Below, piece by piece: positions 1-4,476 of a stretch of DNA of 6,142 nucleotides. Both the position numbers and the translations under genes were made by a program. Source of the DNA: Oscillospiraceae bacterium (GTDB lineage Bacteria; Bacillota; Clostridia; Oscillospirales; Ruminococcaceae); NCBI GenBank assembly GCA_029098085.1, contig JAQXNQ010000436.1, forward strand, positions 1 through 6,142, in the 5' to 3' direction. The stretch's first letter is position 1, and every line of letters begins with the position of its first letter. The notes beneath the pieces are model-generated. The model had not been told where the DNA came from. It saw only the letters and a list, made by a program, of their open reading frames with translations, and did not search any database.

Positions 1-221
1 ATGGTCAGCATGCTGATGAAGGACATGTCAATGCTGCAGTCCTCCCGGACGTACAGGGGCAGGCAGCGGCAGAGCATGCAGAGGATGGCCAGCGTCACCA
101 CTCTGGAAATCCCCGCAGGGCTTTGACTCAGGCTGCGGAAAAAGAGTACAGAGCAAAGAAGCCCGCAAAGAATGCCGGCAGCACTGACAGCGGTGACGTA
201 GATCCTGGTTGAGCGTTTCAA
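1..221 (-). CDS. N-terminus of a multi-pass membrane protein, possibly an HD-GYP/GGDEF-type signalling protein (cut by window edge)
   Basis: Seventy-three complete residues are visible before the window ends, so the catalytic part, if any, is outside. The reading is hydrophobic: a basic start (MKRSTR), a membrane segment at about residues 7-28 and a second at about 39-58, then a short polar stretch (VREDCSID) and the start of a third segment. This layout, with a hydrophobic segment, a short acidic loop and then 'SFISMLT', resembles the membrane sensor region that precedes HD-GYP or GGDEF domains in clostridial cyclic-di-GMP proteins; that is an inference from pattern memory. No ATG is available. 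I chose TTG at 221 because the purine-rich AAGGAAGG lies 8 bases upstream; an in-frame GTG at 230 is too close to that site. An in-frame stop at 270-272 limits the start. It follows the small peptide gene (357-440) and the 208-residue gene on the same strand and is probably co-transcribed with them. Confidence 0.6.
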   Translation of the reverse strand, partial: MKRSTRIYVTAVSAAGILCGLLCSVLFFRSLSQSPAGISRVVTLAILCMLCRCLPLYVREDCSIDMSFISMLT

Positions 222-277
222 AGACGGCACCTTCCTTCCGGGAAGCAGATGAAGACCGGTGAGAATCGGTTATGGCA

Positions 278-291
278 AGACCTTTCGGTCT
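278..291 (-). other. Short hairpin with GNRA (GAAA) tetraloop
   Basis: On the minus strand AGACC-GAAA-GGTCT forms a 5-bp stem closed by a GAAA tetraloop, a common stable RNA motif. It lies about 57 bases upstream of the proposed TTG start of the membrane protein gene. Alone it is weak evidence for a structured leader. Confidence 0.35.
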
Positions 292-304
292 GAAAAGTCA
301 GTTT

Positions 305-322
305 CCTGCCCCGCGGGGCAGG
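305..322. repeat. Perfect 18-bp palindrome
   Basis: CCTGCCCCGCGGGGCAGG equals its own reverse complement. As RNA it would fold to a stem of 7 GC-rich pairs with a CGCG loop. On the minus strand it is followed by AAACTGAC rather than a U run, so it is a poor terminator. It could be a dimeric operator, a transcript-processing stem or a stabilising hairpin between two cistrons. Confidence 0.6.
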
Positions 323-356
323 GTATTCAGCTGCGGTCAGCGGGTTGGCGGGCAGT

Positions 357-440
357 TCATCTCCACATGAAGAAAGCGCCGCTGGAAAGGATCAGGGATA
401 CCAGAGAGGTGATCGCCATCATGATCTTTGCCTTTTTCAT
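357..440 (-). CDS. 27-residue single-pass membrane peptide
   Basis: This very short ORF reads MKKAKIMMAITSLVSLILSS followed by GAFFMWR and a TGA stop. It has a basic N-terminus (three Lys in the first five residues), a hydrophobic stretch of about 19 residues (6-25) and a final Trp-Arg, a typical layout for a tiny inner-membrane protein with one helix. Translation is supported by a perfect AGGAGG at 452-457, 11 bases before the ATG, which is slightly long spacing but the strongest Shine-Dalgarno in this unit. It sits between the 208-residue gene (113 bases upstream, counting from its stop codon to this start) and the membrane sensor gene, same strand. I do not recognise a family. It might act as a small partner of the neighbouring membrane protein, or be a leader peptide; neither is shown. 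Confidence 0.6.
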   Translation of the reverse strand: MKKAKIMMAITSLVSLILSSGAFFMWR

Positions 441-550
441 AGAAATACAGACCTCCTGTACAAGGAACTCTGTCTTTCGCTAATGGGACAGGCTGTATTT
501 CCGCTTCGCTGTATCGCAGGGGAACCGCTTCCCGCAGTCTGAATCAGAGG
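441..550 (-). other. Intergenic spacer with a weak hairpin
   Basis: A 110-base spacer between the 208-residue gene and the 27-residue gene. A 5-bp stem GGGAA/TTCCC (520-533) with a 4-base loop follows the upstream stop codon, without a U run. I see no promoter of quality, so read-through from the promoter at 1267-1301 is the simplest view. The AGGAGG at 452-457 belongs to the small peptide gene. Confidence 0.35.
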
Positions 551-1177
551 TTATGAGAACCGGAGGCGGCGGTTGACGGCGTCCAGAGCGGCGTGCGCCA
601 CGGCCAGATCCGCGTCGTTTTTCTCAAAGGCAGCGCCTACCAGCTCTTCTGTTCCCCGTTCGGTCAGCAGGGTCACGCTCACCAGCAGCACGCTGCTGCC
701 GTCCAGAGAGGCGGATGACACATCCGAGAGCCACAGCTGCTCGCCGTCCGGCAGGAAGGCAGAAATAGCCTCCACCGTGGCAGAGGCCACCGCGCGGCGG
801 CGGTCGGTGCGGGTCAGCCCGCAGATGGCGCGAGCCTTGTACTGCTGATCTCCCAGCGAGAGCAGCACCGACACCTCGGCTCCGCCCCGTCCAATGGAAA
901 GATCCATCTGGCTGCAGACCAGACGGCCTGTTTTGCGGGCGGGCCCCGGGATCTGAGCGATGCTGATCAGCCGGTGATCAACCTGCCGGTTGAACCGGGC
1001 CAGCATGGCAGACTGAATGTCCCGGACAATCTGCTTGGGGGAACGGGAATCGTCCGCCAGAACATGCAGCTCCCGAAGCTCTGTTCCATCCATGATAATC
1101 CGGCAGTCCTGTACAGCCGGAAGCTTGCTGATTAAACCGGCCCAGGCCTCGGTGAGAAGTTCGGTGGAGTCGTTCAT
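551..1177 (-). CDS. Conserved uncharacterised two-part protein with an internal duplication
   Basis: A 208-residue soluble protein with no signal peptide or membrane segment. Residues 1-78 form an N-terminal part with a distinctive run, RSPKQIVRDIQSAMLARF (45-62), followed by VDHRLISIAQI; I associate this signature, from memory, with uncharacterised proteins encoded beside HD-GYP genes in clostridia. Residues about 101-142 and 164-205 are two copies of one module: both begin VSV, run through strand-like sequence, and end in a helix (AVASATVEAISAFL and AVAHAALDAVNRRL). The start ATG at 1175-1177 follows AAAGGCGAGA with usual spacing. It is the first gene after the promoter at 1267-1301 and is followed by the 27-residue membrane peptide and a membrane sensor gene. 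No catalytic motif is visible; a regulatory or scaffold role for the membrane protein is only a guess. Confidence 0.85.
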   Translation of the reverse strand: MNDSTELLTEAWAGLISKLPAVQDCRIIMDGTELRELHVLADDSRSPKQIVRDIQSAMLARFNRQVDHRLISIAQIPGPARKTGRLVCSQMDLSIGRGGAEVSVLLSLGDQQYKARAICGLTRTDRRRAVASATVEAISAFLPDGEQLWLSDVSSASLDGSSVLLVSVTLLTERGTEELVGAAFEKNDADLAVAHAALDAVNRRLRFS

Positions 1178-1249
1178 GCAGATCTCGCCTTTCCGGAGAA
1201 TAAATGATGTCCGCTTCCGCAGGCAGAAAGCCGGGGGCAGCGGGAAATA

Positions 1250-1256
1250 TGTCGAA
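1250..1256 (+). promoter_or_regulatory. Candidate Spo0A box (exact TGTCGAA)
   Basis: TGTCGAA followed by AAAAA is an exact match to the core Spo0A box (TGNCGAA). The wider context TATGTCGAAAAA is close to the B. subtilis extended consensus as I remember it. It lies on the plus strand just downstream of both -10 hexamers of the minus-strand promoter, at roughly +5 to +15 of the expected transcript. Boxes at that position repress in the classic case of abrB. A 7-base match can occur by chance, so this is a candidate supported by location and by a neighbouring sporulation operon. Confidence 0.45.
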
Positions 1257-1266
1257 AAAATCTTAC

Positions 1267-1301
1267 TCTATAATCATACTCACAAATGGTGTCAATGTCA
1301 A
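1267..1301 (-). promoter_or_regulatory. Strong vegetative promoter with overlapping duplicate hexamers
   Basis: On the minus strand the sequence TTGACATTGACA gives two perfect -35 hexamers six bases apart (1296-1301 and 1290-1295). The first is spaced exactly 17 bp from TATGAT (1273-1278), the second exactly 17 bp from TATAGA (1267-1272). Both pairs fit the sigma-A consensus. Start sites would fall near 1260-1267, giving an untranslated leader of about 85 bases before the 208-residue gene. It lies just downstream of the sigF terminator, as expected for a new transcription unit. Confidence 0.8.
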
Positions 1302-1345
1302 CGCTTTGAAGGCGAAAATCACAAATCGGATACCACATAAAATAA

Positions 1346-1378
1346 AAGCGGCGCTCCGCAGATGGCAGGGCGCCGTTT
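1346..1378 (-). terminator. Rho-independent terminator of the spoIIA operon
   Basis: CGGCGC/GCGCCG pairs perfectly and extends by a G-U and two A-U pairs to a 9-bp stem with a 15-base loop. On the minus strand it runs into TTTTATTTTATG, a good U-rich tail. It is about 145 bases past the sigF stop and just before the next promoter. Confidence 0.75.
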
Positions 1379-1403
1379 GGCATAAAACTGTATGACAGAA
1401 GCC

Positions 1404-1444
1404 GCGGAAGCCGGACGATTCCCGGAGAACCGGCTGGCTTCCGC
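1404..1444. repeat. Long GC-rich inverted repeat downstream of sigF
   Basis: GCGGAAGCC (1404-1412) pairs with GGCTTCCGC (1436-1444), 9 perfect base pairs; the inner sequence can add AGCCGG/CCGGCT as an alternative stem. There is no immediate U run on the minus strand, so it is more likely a 3' stabilising hairpin or a pause site than the main terminator. Confidence 0.55.
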
Positions 1445-1455
1445 AGCATAAAAGC

Positions 1456-1475
1456 CGGATATTCATACATATCCG
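1456..1475 (-). terminator. Weak terminator-like hairpin after sigF
   Basis: CGGATAT-N6-ATATCCG forms a 7-bp stem about 50 bases past the sigF stop; on the minus strand GCTTTTATG follows. The stem is only moderately stable and the U run is four, so termination would be partial. Confidence 0.4.
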
Positions 1476-1522
1476 AGTGCTGGGGCTGAACGCTGCTGCC
1501 CGAAGAGGAAAAAATTTCCAGT

Positions 1523-2188
1523 CTATTCCAGCAGCTTTTCCCGCAGGGCGAGTAGCAGCTTCTTTTCCCGCCGGGAGACCTGCACCTGGGTCATGCCCAG
1601 CGCCTCGGCGGTCTGGGTCTGGGTTTTTCCGCCGTAGTAGCGCAGGGTCAGCAGGCGGCGGTCCCGCTCCGGCAGAGCGGCCAGCAGATCCCGCAGGGCC
1701 AGCCGGTCGGCCATCAGATCCTCCGGAGAGGCCACCGGCAGGTCAATCTGTCCGCCGCCCTCATCGTCATCCGCAGTGAGGGAAAGAGGCGGCAGGCTGG
1801 CCCCCAGCGCATCCGCCGCCATGGCGGGGTCCACCCCCAGAACCTCCGCCAGCTCGCTGATGGCAGGCTCCCGGCCGAGAGAAACGCACAGCCGGTCCCG
1901 TTCCCGCACGGCCCGCACCGACAGCTCCTTGAGAGAACGGCTGACCTTGACCGTTCCGCCGTCCCGGAACAGCCGCTTCATCTCCCCCAGAATGACGGGC
2001 ACCGCGTAGGTGGAGAATTTCAGTCCCCGGGAGGGGTCAAAGCCCTCCACCGCCTTGATCAGTCCCACGCACCCGGCGGAGTACAGCTCCTCGTATTCGA
2101 TCCCCCGGCCCTTGAGCCGGTGAGCCAGGGAATGAACCAGTCCCAGATTATCGAGGATAAACTGATCCCGGGCGTTTTGTTCAGTCAT
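1523..2188 (-). CDS. sigF: RNA polymerase sigma factor, sporulation-specific SigF
   Basis: A 221-residue sigma-70 family factor that directs the first forespore-specific transcription programme. Region 2 lies at about residues 14-85 and includes YAVPVILGEMKR and GTVKVSRSLKEL, near identical to B. subtilis SigF. Region 3 covers about 90-150, and region 4 about 170-215 with the helix-turn-helix ending in MTQVQVSRREKK. It is shorter than B. subtilis SigF (255 residues), mostly at the N-terminus. I chose ATG 2188 (MTEQNA) rather than ATG 2194, because GGGGGAAGG sits 6 bases before the former and directly abuts the latter. It overlaps the spoIIAB stop by 8 bases, so the two are translationally coupled. 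Position third in spoIIAA-spoIIAB-sigF separates it from the close paralogue SigG. Activity is expected to be held by SpoIIAB until release by SpoIIAA. Confidence 0.95.
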   Translation of the reverse strand: MTEQNARDQFILDNLGLVHSLAHRLKGRGIEYEELYSAGCVGLIKAVEGFDPSRGLKFSTYAVPVILGEMKRLFRDGGTVKVSRSLKELSVRAVRERDRLCVSLGREPAISELAEVLGVDPAMAADALGASLPPLSLTADDDEGGGQIDLPVASPEDLMADRLALRDLLAALPERDRRLLTLRYYGGKTQTQTAEALGMTQVQVSRREKKLLLALREKLLE

Positions 2189-2624
2189 GGGCATCCTTCC
2201 CCCGGAGGGTGCGCTCCAGGGTTACGGTGGTGCCCTTTCCCGGCGCGGAGCGTACCCGTACCCGGTCCATGAAGGACTGCATGACCGAAAAGCCCAGTCC
2301 GGACCGCTCCCCGTCCAGACTGGTGGTGAAGAGCGGCTCCATGGCCTTCTGAATATCTGGGATGCCGCAGCCCCGATCCTGTACGGCGATGGTGATGCGG
2401 CGCTCCGGATAGATGCGGGCGGTGATCCGGATGACGCCCATCTGTTCCCGGTAGCCGTGCACAATGGCGTTGGTCACCGCTTCGCTAACGGCAGTGCGGA
2501 TGTCGCAGAGCTCTTCCACGGTGGGATCCAGCTGGGCGAAAAAGCAGGCAACGGCGGAGCGGGCGTAGCTTTCGTTGCAGGAGCGGCTCTGCAGCGTGAT
2601 GACGGTTTCGTTTTGCGGTTTCAT
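2181..2624 (-). CDS. spoIIAB: Anti-sigma F factor and serine kinase SpoIIAB
   Basis: A 147-residue GHKL-fold ATP-binding protein that binds SigF and holds it inactive, and phosphorylates SpoIIAA on serine. The N box is SEAVTNAIVHGY (47-58) with catalytic Glu48 and Mg-binding Asn52; the G1 box is DRGCGIPD (83-90); the ATP lid and G2 region is ERSGLGFSVMQ (106-116). Arg22 in ESYARSAV matches the B. subtilis Arg20 that contacts both SigF and SpoIIAA. Length matches the family (146 in B. subtilis). The ATG at 2622-2624 is preceded by AAAGGAGA at ideal spacing. It starts 16 bases after the spoIIAA stop and overlaps sigF. All functional residues I can check are present. Confidence 0.97.
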   Translation of the reverse strand: MKPQNETVITLQSRSCNESYARSAVACFFAQLDPTVEELCDIRTAVSEAVTNAIVHGYREQMGVIRITARIYPERRITIAVQDRGCGIPDIQKAMEPLFTTSLDGERSGLGFSVMQSFMDRVRVRSAPGKGTTVTLERTLRGKDAHD

Positions 2625-2640
2625 GTCAAATCTCCTTTTG

Positions 2641-2943
2641 TCAAGATTGGGTCAGCAGATCCAGCCCCGCCAGCTTCATCATGGCCCGGATCCGGGGGGA
2701 GGCGCCCGTCACGGTCAGCGTTCCTCCCATGGAGCGGATCAGACGGTAGCGGCCCATAACGAGCCCTACGCCGCTGGAGTCCATGAAGCTGACGCCGGAA
2801 AAGTCCAGCACCAGATGCTTGGGCAGGCAGCCCTCCGCCGCCCGGTCGATGGCTTCCCGCATGGCGGCGGCCGTATGATGATCGATGTCTCCCTGCAGCA
2901 GGGCTGTCAGAGTGTCGTTTTGATAATCGGTTTTGACCGGCAT
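2641..2943 (-). CDS. spoIIAA: Anti-anti-sigma F factor SpoIIAA (STAS domain)
   Basis: A 100-residue single STAS domain protein. In its dephosphorylated form it displaces SigF from SpoIIAB; SpoIIAB inactivates it by phosphorylation, and in the family SpoIIE reactivates it. The phosphorylation loop FMDSSGVGLVMGRYR is intact, with the target serine being the first Ser of DSSG (residue 56 here, Ser58 in B. subtilis). GDIDHHTA near the N-terminus also matches the family. I start at ATG 2943 because AGGAGG (2952-2957) is 8 bases upstream; GTG at 2949 would be only 2 bases from it. It is the first gene of the spoIIA operon. It lacks the C-terminal tail seen in B. subtilis (117 residues). Confidence 0.95.
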   Translation of the reverse strand: MPVKTDYQNDTLTALLQGDIDHHTAAAMREAIDRAAEGCLPKHLVLDFSGVSFMDSSGVGLVMGRYRLIRSMGGTLTVTGASPRIRAMMKLAGLDLLTQS

Positions 2944-3006
2944 GGTCACATCCTCCTTTTCCCATGCAGATGCTTGTCCTCTACAGCATAGCAGAAACGG
3001 CGGGCG

Positions 3007-3018
3007 AATCCTGTCAAA
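3007..3018 (-). promoter_or_regulatory. spoIIAA: Possible spoIIA promoter element: sigma-H-like -35 fused to a Spo0A-box-like site
   Basis: Minus-strand TTTGACAGGATT contains ACAGGATT, a good fit to the sigma-H -35 pattern (RnAGGAWWW), and TTTGACA, whose complement TGTCAAA differs by one base from the Spo0A box TGTCGAA. In B. subtilis spoIIA depends on sigma-H and Spo0A. I do not see a clear sigma-H -10 (GAAT); GCTATGCT lies 18 to 21 bases on. The site is about 65 bases upstream of spoIIAA. Only the -35 half is persuasive. Confidence 0.35.
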
Positions 3019-3037
3019 GGAGGGGGGACACGCAAAA

Positions 3038-3065
3038 AGCCCTCCGCAGCGTACGGCGGAGGGCT
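3038..3065 (-). terminator. Rho-independent terminator, second of a tandem pair
   Basis: AGCCCTCCGC (3038-3047) pairs perfectly with GCGGAGGGCT (3056-3065) over an 8-base loop. On the minus strand the 10-bp stem runs straight into TTTTTG. It insulates the spoIIA promoter region from the upstream operon. Confidence 0.85.
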
Positions 3066-3084
3066 CGGGCGTATTGGGGATCTC

Positions 3085-3273
3085 TAGTGAACCGTGAAGA
3101 GCAAAAAGAGGATCGGCAGCACAGCTTCCGATCCTCTTTTCACTTACTTACTAACTCCGAACACGCAGAACGGCGAAAACGGAGAGAGATTTTCCCGTTT
3201 TTGTCAATATTTTGAGCGACCGCAGGGAGCGGTTTACCTCAACTATTCACTCTTCACTATTCACTCTTCACTA
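3085..3273. mobile_element. Candidate small non-coding inverted-repeat element (MITE-like)
   Basis: TAGTGAACCGTGAAGAG on the plus strand (3085-3101) and TAGTGAAGAGTGAATAG on the minus strand (3257-3273) match at 14 of 17 positions, so the 189-base segment has imperfect terminal inverted repeats. It is AT-richer than the genes, codes for nothing, and contains several hairpins. The right end coincides exactly with the TAG stop of the AI-2E gene. No unambiguous target-site duplication is visible beyond TA. The ends are low-complexity, so an alternative is a simple tandem repeat with a chance inverted match. Confidence 0.35.
3104..3140 (-). terminator. Strong bidirectional Rho-independent terminator after the exoA operon
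   Basis: AAAAGAGGATCGG (3104-3116) pairs perfectly over 13 bp with CCGATCCTCTTTT (3128-3140); the 11-base loop can itself close by AGC/GCT. U runs follow in both directions, five on the minus strand. It lies about 130 bases past the AI-2E gene stop. Confidence 0.85.
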
Positions 3274-3274
3274 T
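3243..3274. repeat. Heptad tandem repeat, CT(A/C)TTCA x4 plus CTAT
   Basis: The units read CTATTCA, CTCTTCA, CTATTCA, CTCTTCA, then a partial CTAT, which equals a 14-base unit repeated twice. On the minus strand the array begins with the TAG stop of the AI-2E gene and reads TAGTGAAGAGTGAA. Stop codons recur in it. It resembles short tandemly repeated intergenic sequences of some bacteria. Confidence 0.85.
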
Positions 3275-4476
3275 AGCAGCGGGTGTTCCGGCGAGGTATA
3301 CTCCTTCGTCTCCACCGGCATTCCCTTGCGCTGCAGCATCCAGCCGGAGATCTGGCGCACCAGCGAATAGATGACGGCAAAGAGCGGGACACCGATGAAC
3401 ATGCCGATGGGGCCCAGCAGGCTTCCGAACACGGTGATGGAAAAGATGACCCAGAAGGAGGAAAGACCGGTGGAGTCGCCGAGAATTTTCGGCCCGATGA
3501 CATTTCCGTCCAGCTGCTGCAGCGCCAGCACAAAGATGGCGAACAGCACGGCGGTTTTCGGATCCACAATCATCAGAATCAGAAACGACGGGATGGCACC
3601 GATGAAGGGGCCGAAATAGGGGATTACGTTGGTCACGCCGACAATGACGCTGATCAGCATGGCGTAGGGCCAGCGGAACAGGCTCATGAACAGGAAGCAG
3701 AGGACGCCGATGATGCAGGAATCCAGAATCTTTCCGTTGATAAAGCCGCTGAAGATCCGATTGGACTCGTGGGTGATCTCCAGAACCTTCTCCACACCCT
3801 TTTTCGGGAAAAAGGCGTAGCAGAACTTCTTCACATGGGCGAAAAAGCGCTCCTTGCTGAAGAGCAGGTAAATGGAGATGATGACGCCCAGCACCACATC
3901 CAGAATGCCCATGGCCAGGGAGGCCGTGGCCTGCACCACCTGCGGAATAGCGGCGGTCAGGTAGGTGGAGAAGCCCTTGACCATCTCGGTGGCGGTGCTG
4001 AGCAGCTTGTCAATATAGCTGGAGTCGATGCCGGCCAGGTTGAAGTTCTGCAGATCGTAGCCCTCGATGAACTGATTGATCAGCGGAGTGATGTTGGTGA
4101 CCCAGGTGGTGAACAGGGCGGCCAGACTGCTGACGCTGGAGATCAGCTGCGGCATGACGATCCGGAAAAAGACGGTGATGATCAGCACAGCGATGCCGTA
4201 GGCGACAAGGATGGCGATGACCCGGGCAGCTTTTCTCGGGAATTTCCCCCTGAACAGCTTTTGCAGGATGTTTTCGGTGGCGTTCAGCAGCGGCGTAAGA
4301 ATATAAGCCAGCACAAAGCCCCAGATAAAGGGCGAGAGCAGCTTCAGAAAGCTCTTCAGTGCGGCATTGACCGCTTTGATGTGCACCAGTCCCAGGATGA
4401 TCAGGGCGGATGCCGCTACGGTGAGCACGGCGTAGATGGCAATGGTGGTGTATTTTCGGTTGAAATCCAGCTTCAT
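3271..4476 (-). CDS. AI-2E family multi-pass membrane transporter (PF01594 type)
   Basis: A 401-residue integral membrane protein of the AI-2 exporter/PerM-like family, which includes TqsA, YdiK and the Bacillus YtvI and YubA proteins. Members export varied small solutes or act as Na+/H+ antiporters, so the substrate cannot be read from sequence. Membrane segments fall at about 12-33, 42-64, 84-107, 180-206, 249-267, 271-304, 306-323 and 340-375, with a soluble stretch at about 108-178. Family signatures are VTNVIPYFGPFIGAIP (281-296) and GNVIGPKILGDSTGLSSFWV (324-343). The start codon overlaps the sirtuin stop as ATGA, with AGGAAG 7 bases upstream, so translation is coupled. The stop codon lies at the end of a heptad repeat array. 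It is the last gene of the exoA-sirtuin unit. Confidence 0.93.
   Translation of the reverse strand: MKLDFNRKYTTIAIYAVLTVAASALIILGLVHIKAVNAALKSFLKLLSPFIWGFVLAYILTPLLNATENILQKLFRGKFPRKAARVIAILVAYGIAVLIITVFFRIVMPQLISSVSSLAALFTTWVTNITPLINQFIEGYDLQNFNLAGIDSSYIDKLLSTATEMVKGFSTYLTAAIPQVVQATASLAMGILDVVLGVIISIYLLFSKERFFAHVKKFCYAFFPKKGVEKVLEITHESNRIFSGFINGKILDSCIIGVLCFLFMSLFRWPYAMLISVIVGVTNVIPYFGPFIGAIPSFLILMIVDPKTAVLFAIFVLALQQLDGNVIGPKILGDSTGLSSFWVIFSITVFGSLLGPIGMFIGVPLFAVIYSLVRQISGWMLQRKGMPVETKEYTSPEHPLL

Larger units (their letters stand above)
222..356 (-). other. Leader between the small peptide gene and the membrane protein gene, rich in potential RNA hairpins
   Basis: This 135-base gap holds no credible ORF. 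Read on the minus strand it contains a perfect 18-base palindrome (305-322), then a hairpin with a GAAA tetraloop (278-291), then CTTCC-N5-GGAAG around the ribosome binding site of the next gene (about 232-246), which could hide that site. I looked for the conserved cyclic-di-GMP-I riboswitch core and did not find it. The folds are seen in the sequence; a regulatory role is inference. Confidence 0.4.
1178..1522. other. Intergenic region: sigF terminators plus promoter of the left unit
   Basis: These 345 bases separate sigF from the 208-residue gene. From right to left on the minus strand they hold a weak terminator-like hairpin (1456-1475), a 9-bp GC-rich stem (1404-1444), a convincing terminator (1346-1378), a strong promoter (1267-1301), an exact Spo0A box (1250-1256) and an untranslated leader of about 85 bases. 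A 98-codon open frame crosses the region but spans the terminator and promoter and has no family features, so I do not call it. Confidence 0.7.
2944..3270. other. Intergenic region: terminators, repeat element and spoIIA upstream region
   Basis: These 327 bases contain no credible gene. From the right they hold heptad repeats touching the transporter stop codon (3243-3274), a small stem ACCGC/GCGGT (3219-3233), a terminator-like stem AAAACGG/CCGTTTT (3176-3201), two strong terminators (3104-3140 and 3038-3065), a possible sigma-H/Spo0A site (3007-3018) and the spoIIAA ribosome binding site (2952-2957). The part from 3085 to 3273 is bounded by imperfect inverted repeats. Confidence 0.65.

Noticed and set aside
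222..356. Cyclic-di-GMP-I (GEMM) riboswitch in the leader of the membrane sensor gene
   Set aside because: The GAAA hairpin was suggestive, but the conserved GGCAAACC-like and GGGACGCAAAGCC-like segments are absent.
259..542. Two plus-strand frames of 65-74 codons in the left intergenic region
   Set aside because: There is no good ribosome binding site and no recognisable protein features, and they overlap the better-supported 27-residue minus-strand gene.
1269..1274. Perfect TATAAT on the plus strand
   Set aside because: There is no -35 hexamer at 16-18 bp upstream (the sequence there is AATATG) and no plus-strand gene follows.
1174..1470. 98-codon minus-strand frame between sigF and the 208-residue gene
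   Set aside because: It runs through a terminator, a promoter and a Spo0A-box candidate, has no family features, and overlaps the next start.
2187..2991. Plus-strand open frames of 138-190 codons opposite spoIIAB and spoIIAA
   Set aside because: These are shadows of well-identified genes on the other strand, with unnatural composition.
3202..3207. Minus-strand TTGACA inside the repeat element as a promoter
   Set aside because: No -10 hexamer lies at a workable distance, and the next features downstream are two terminators.
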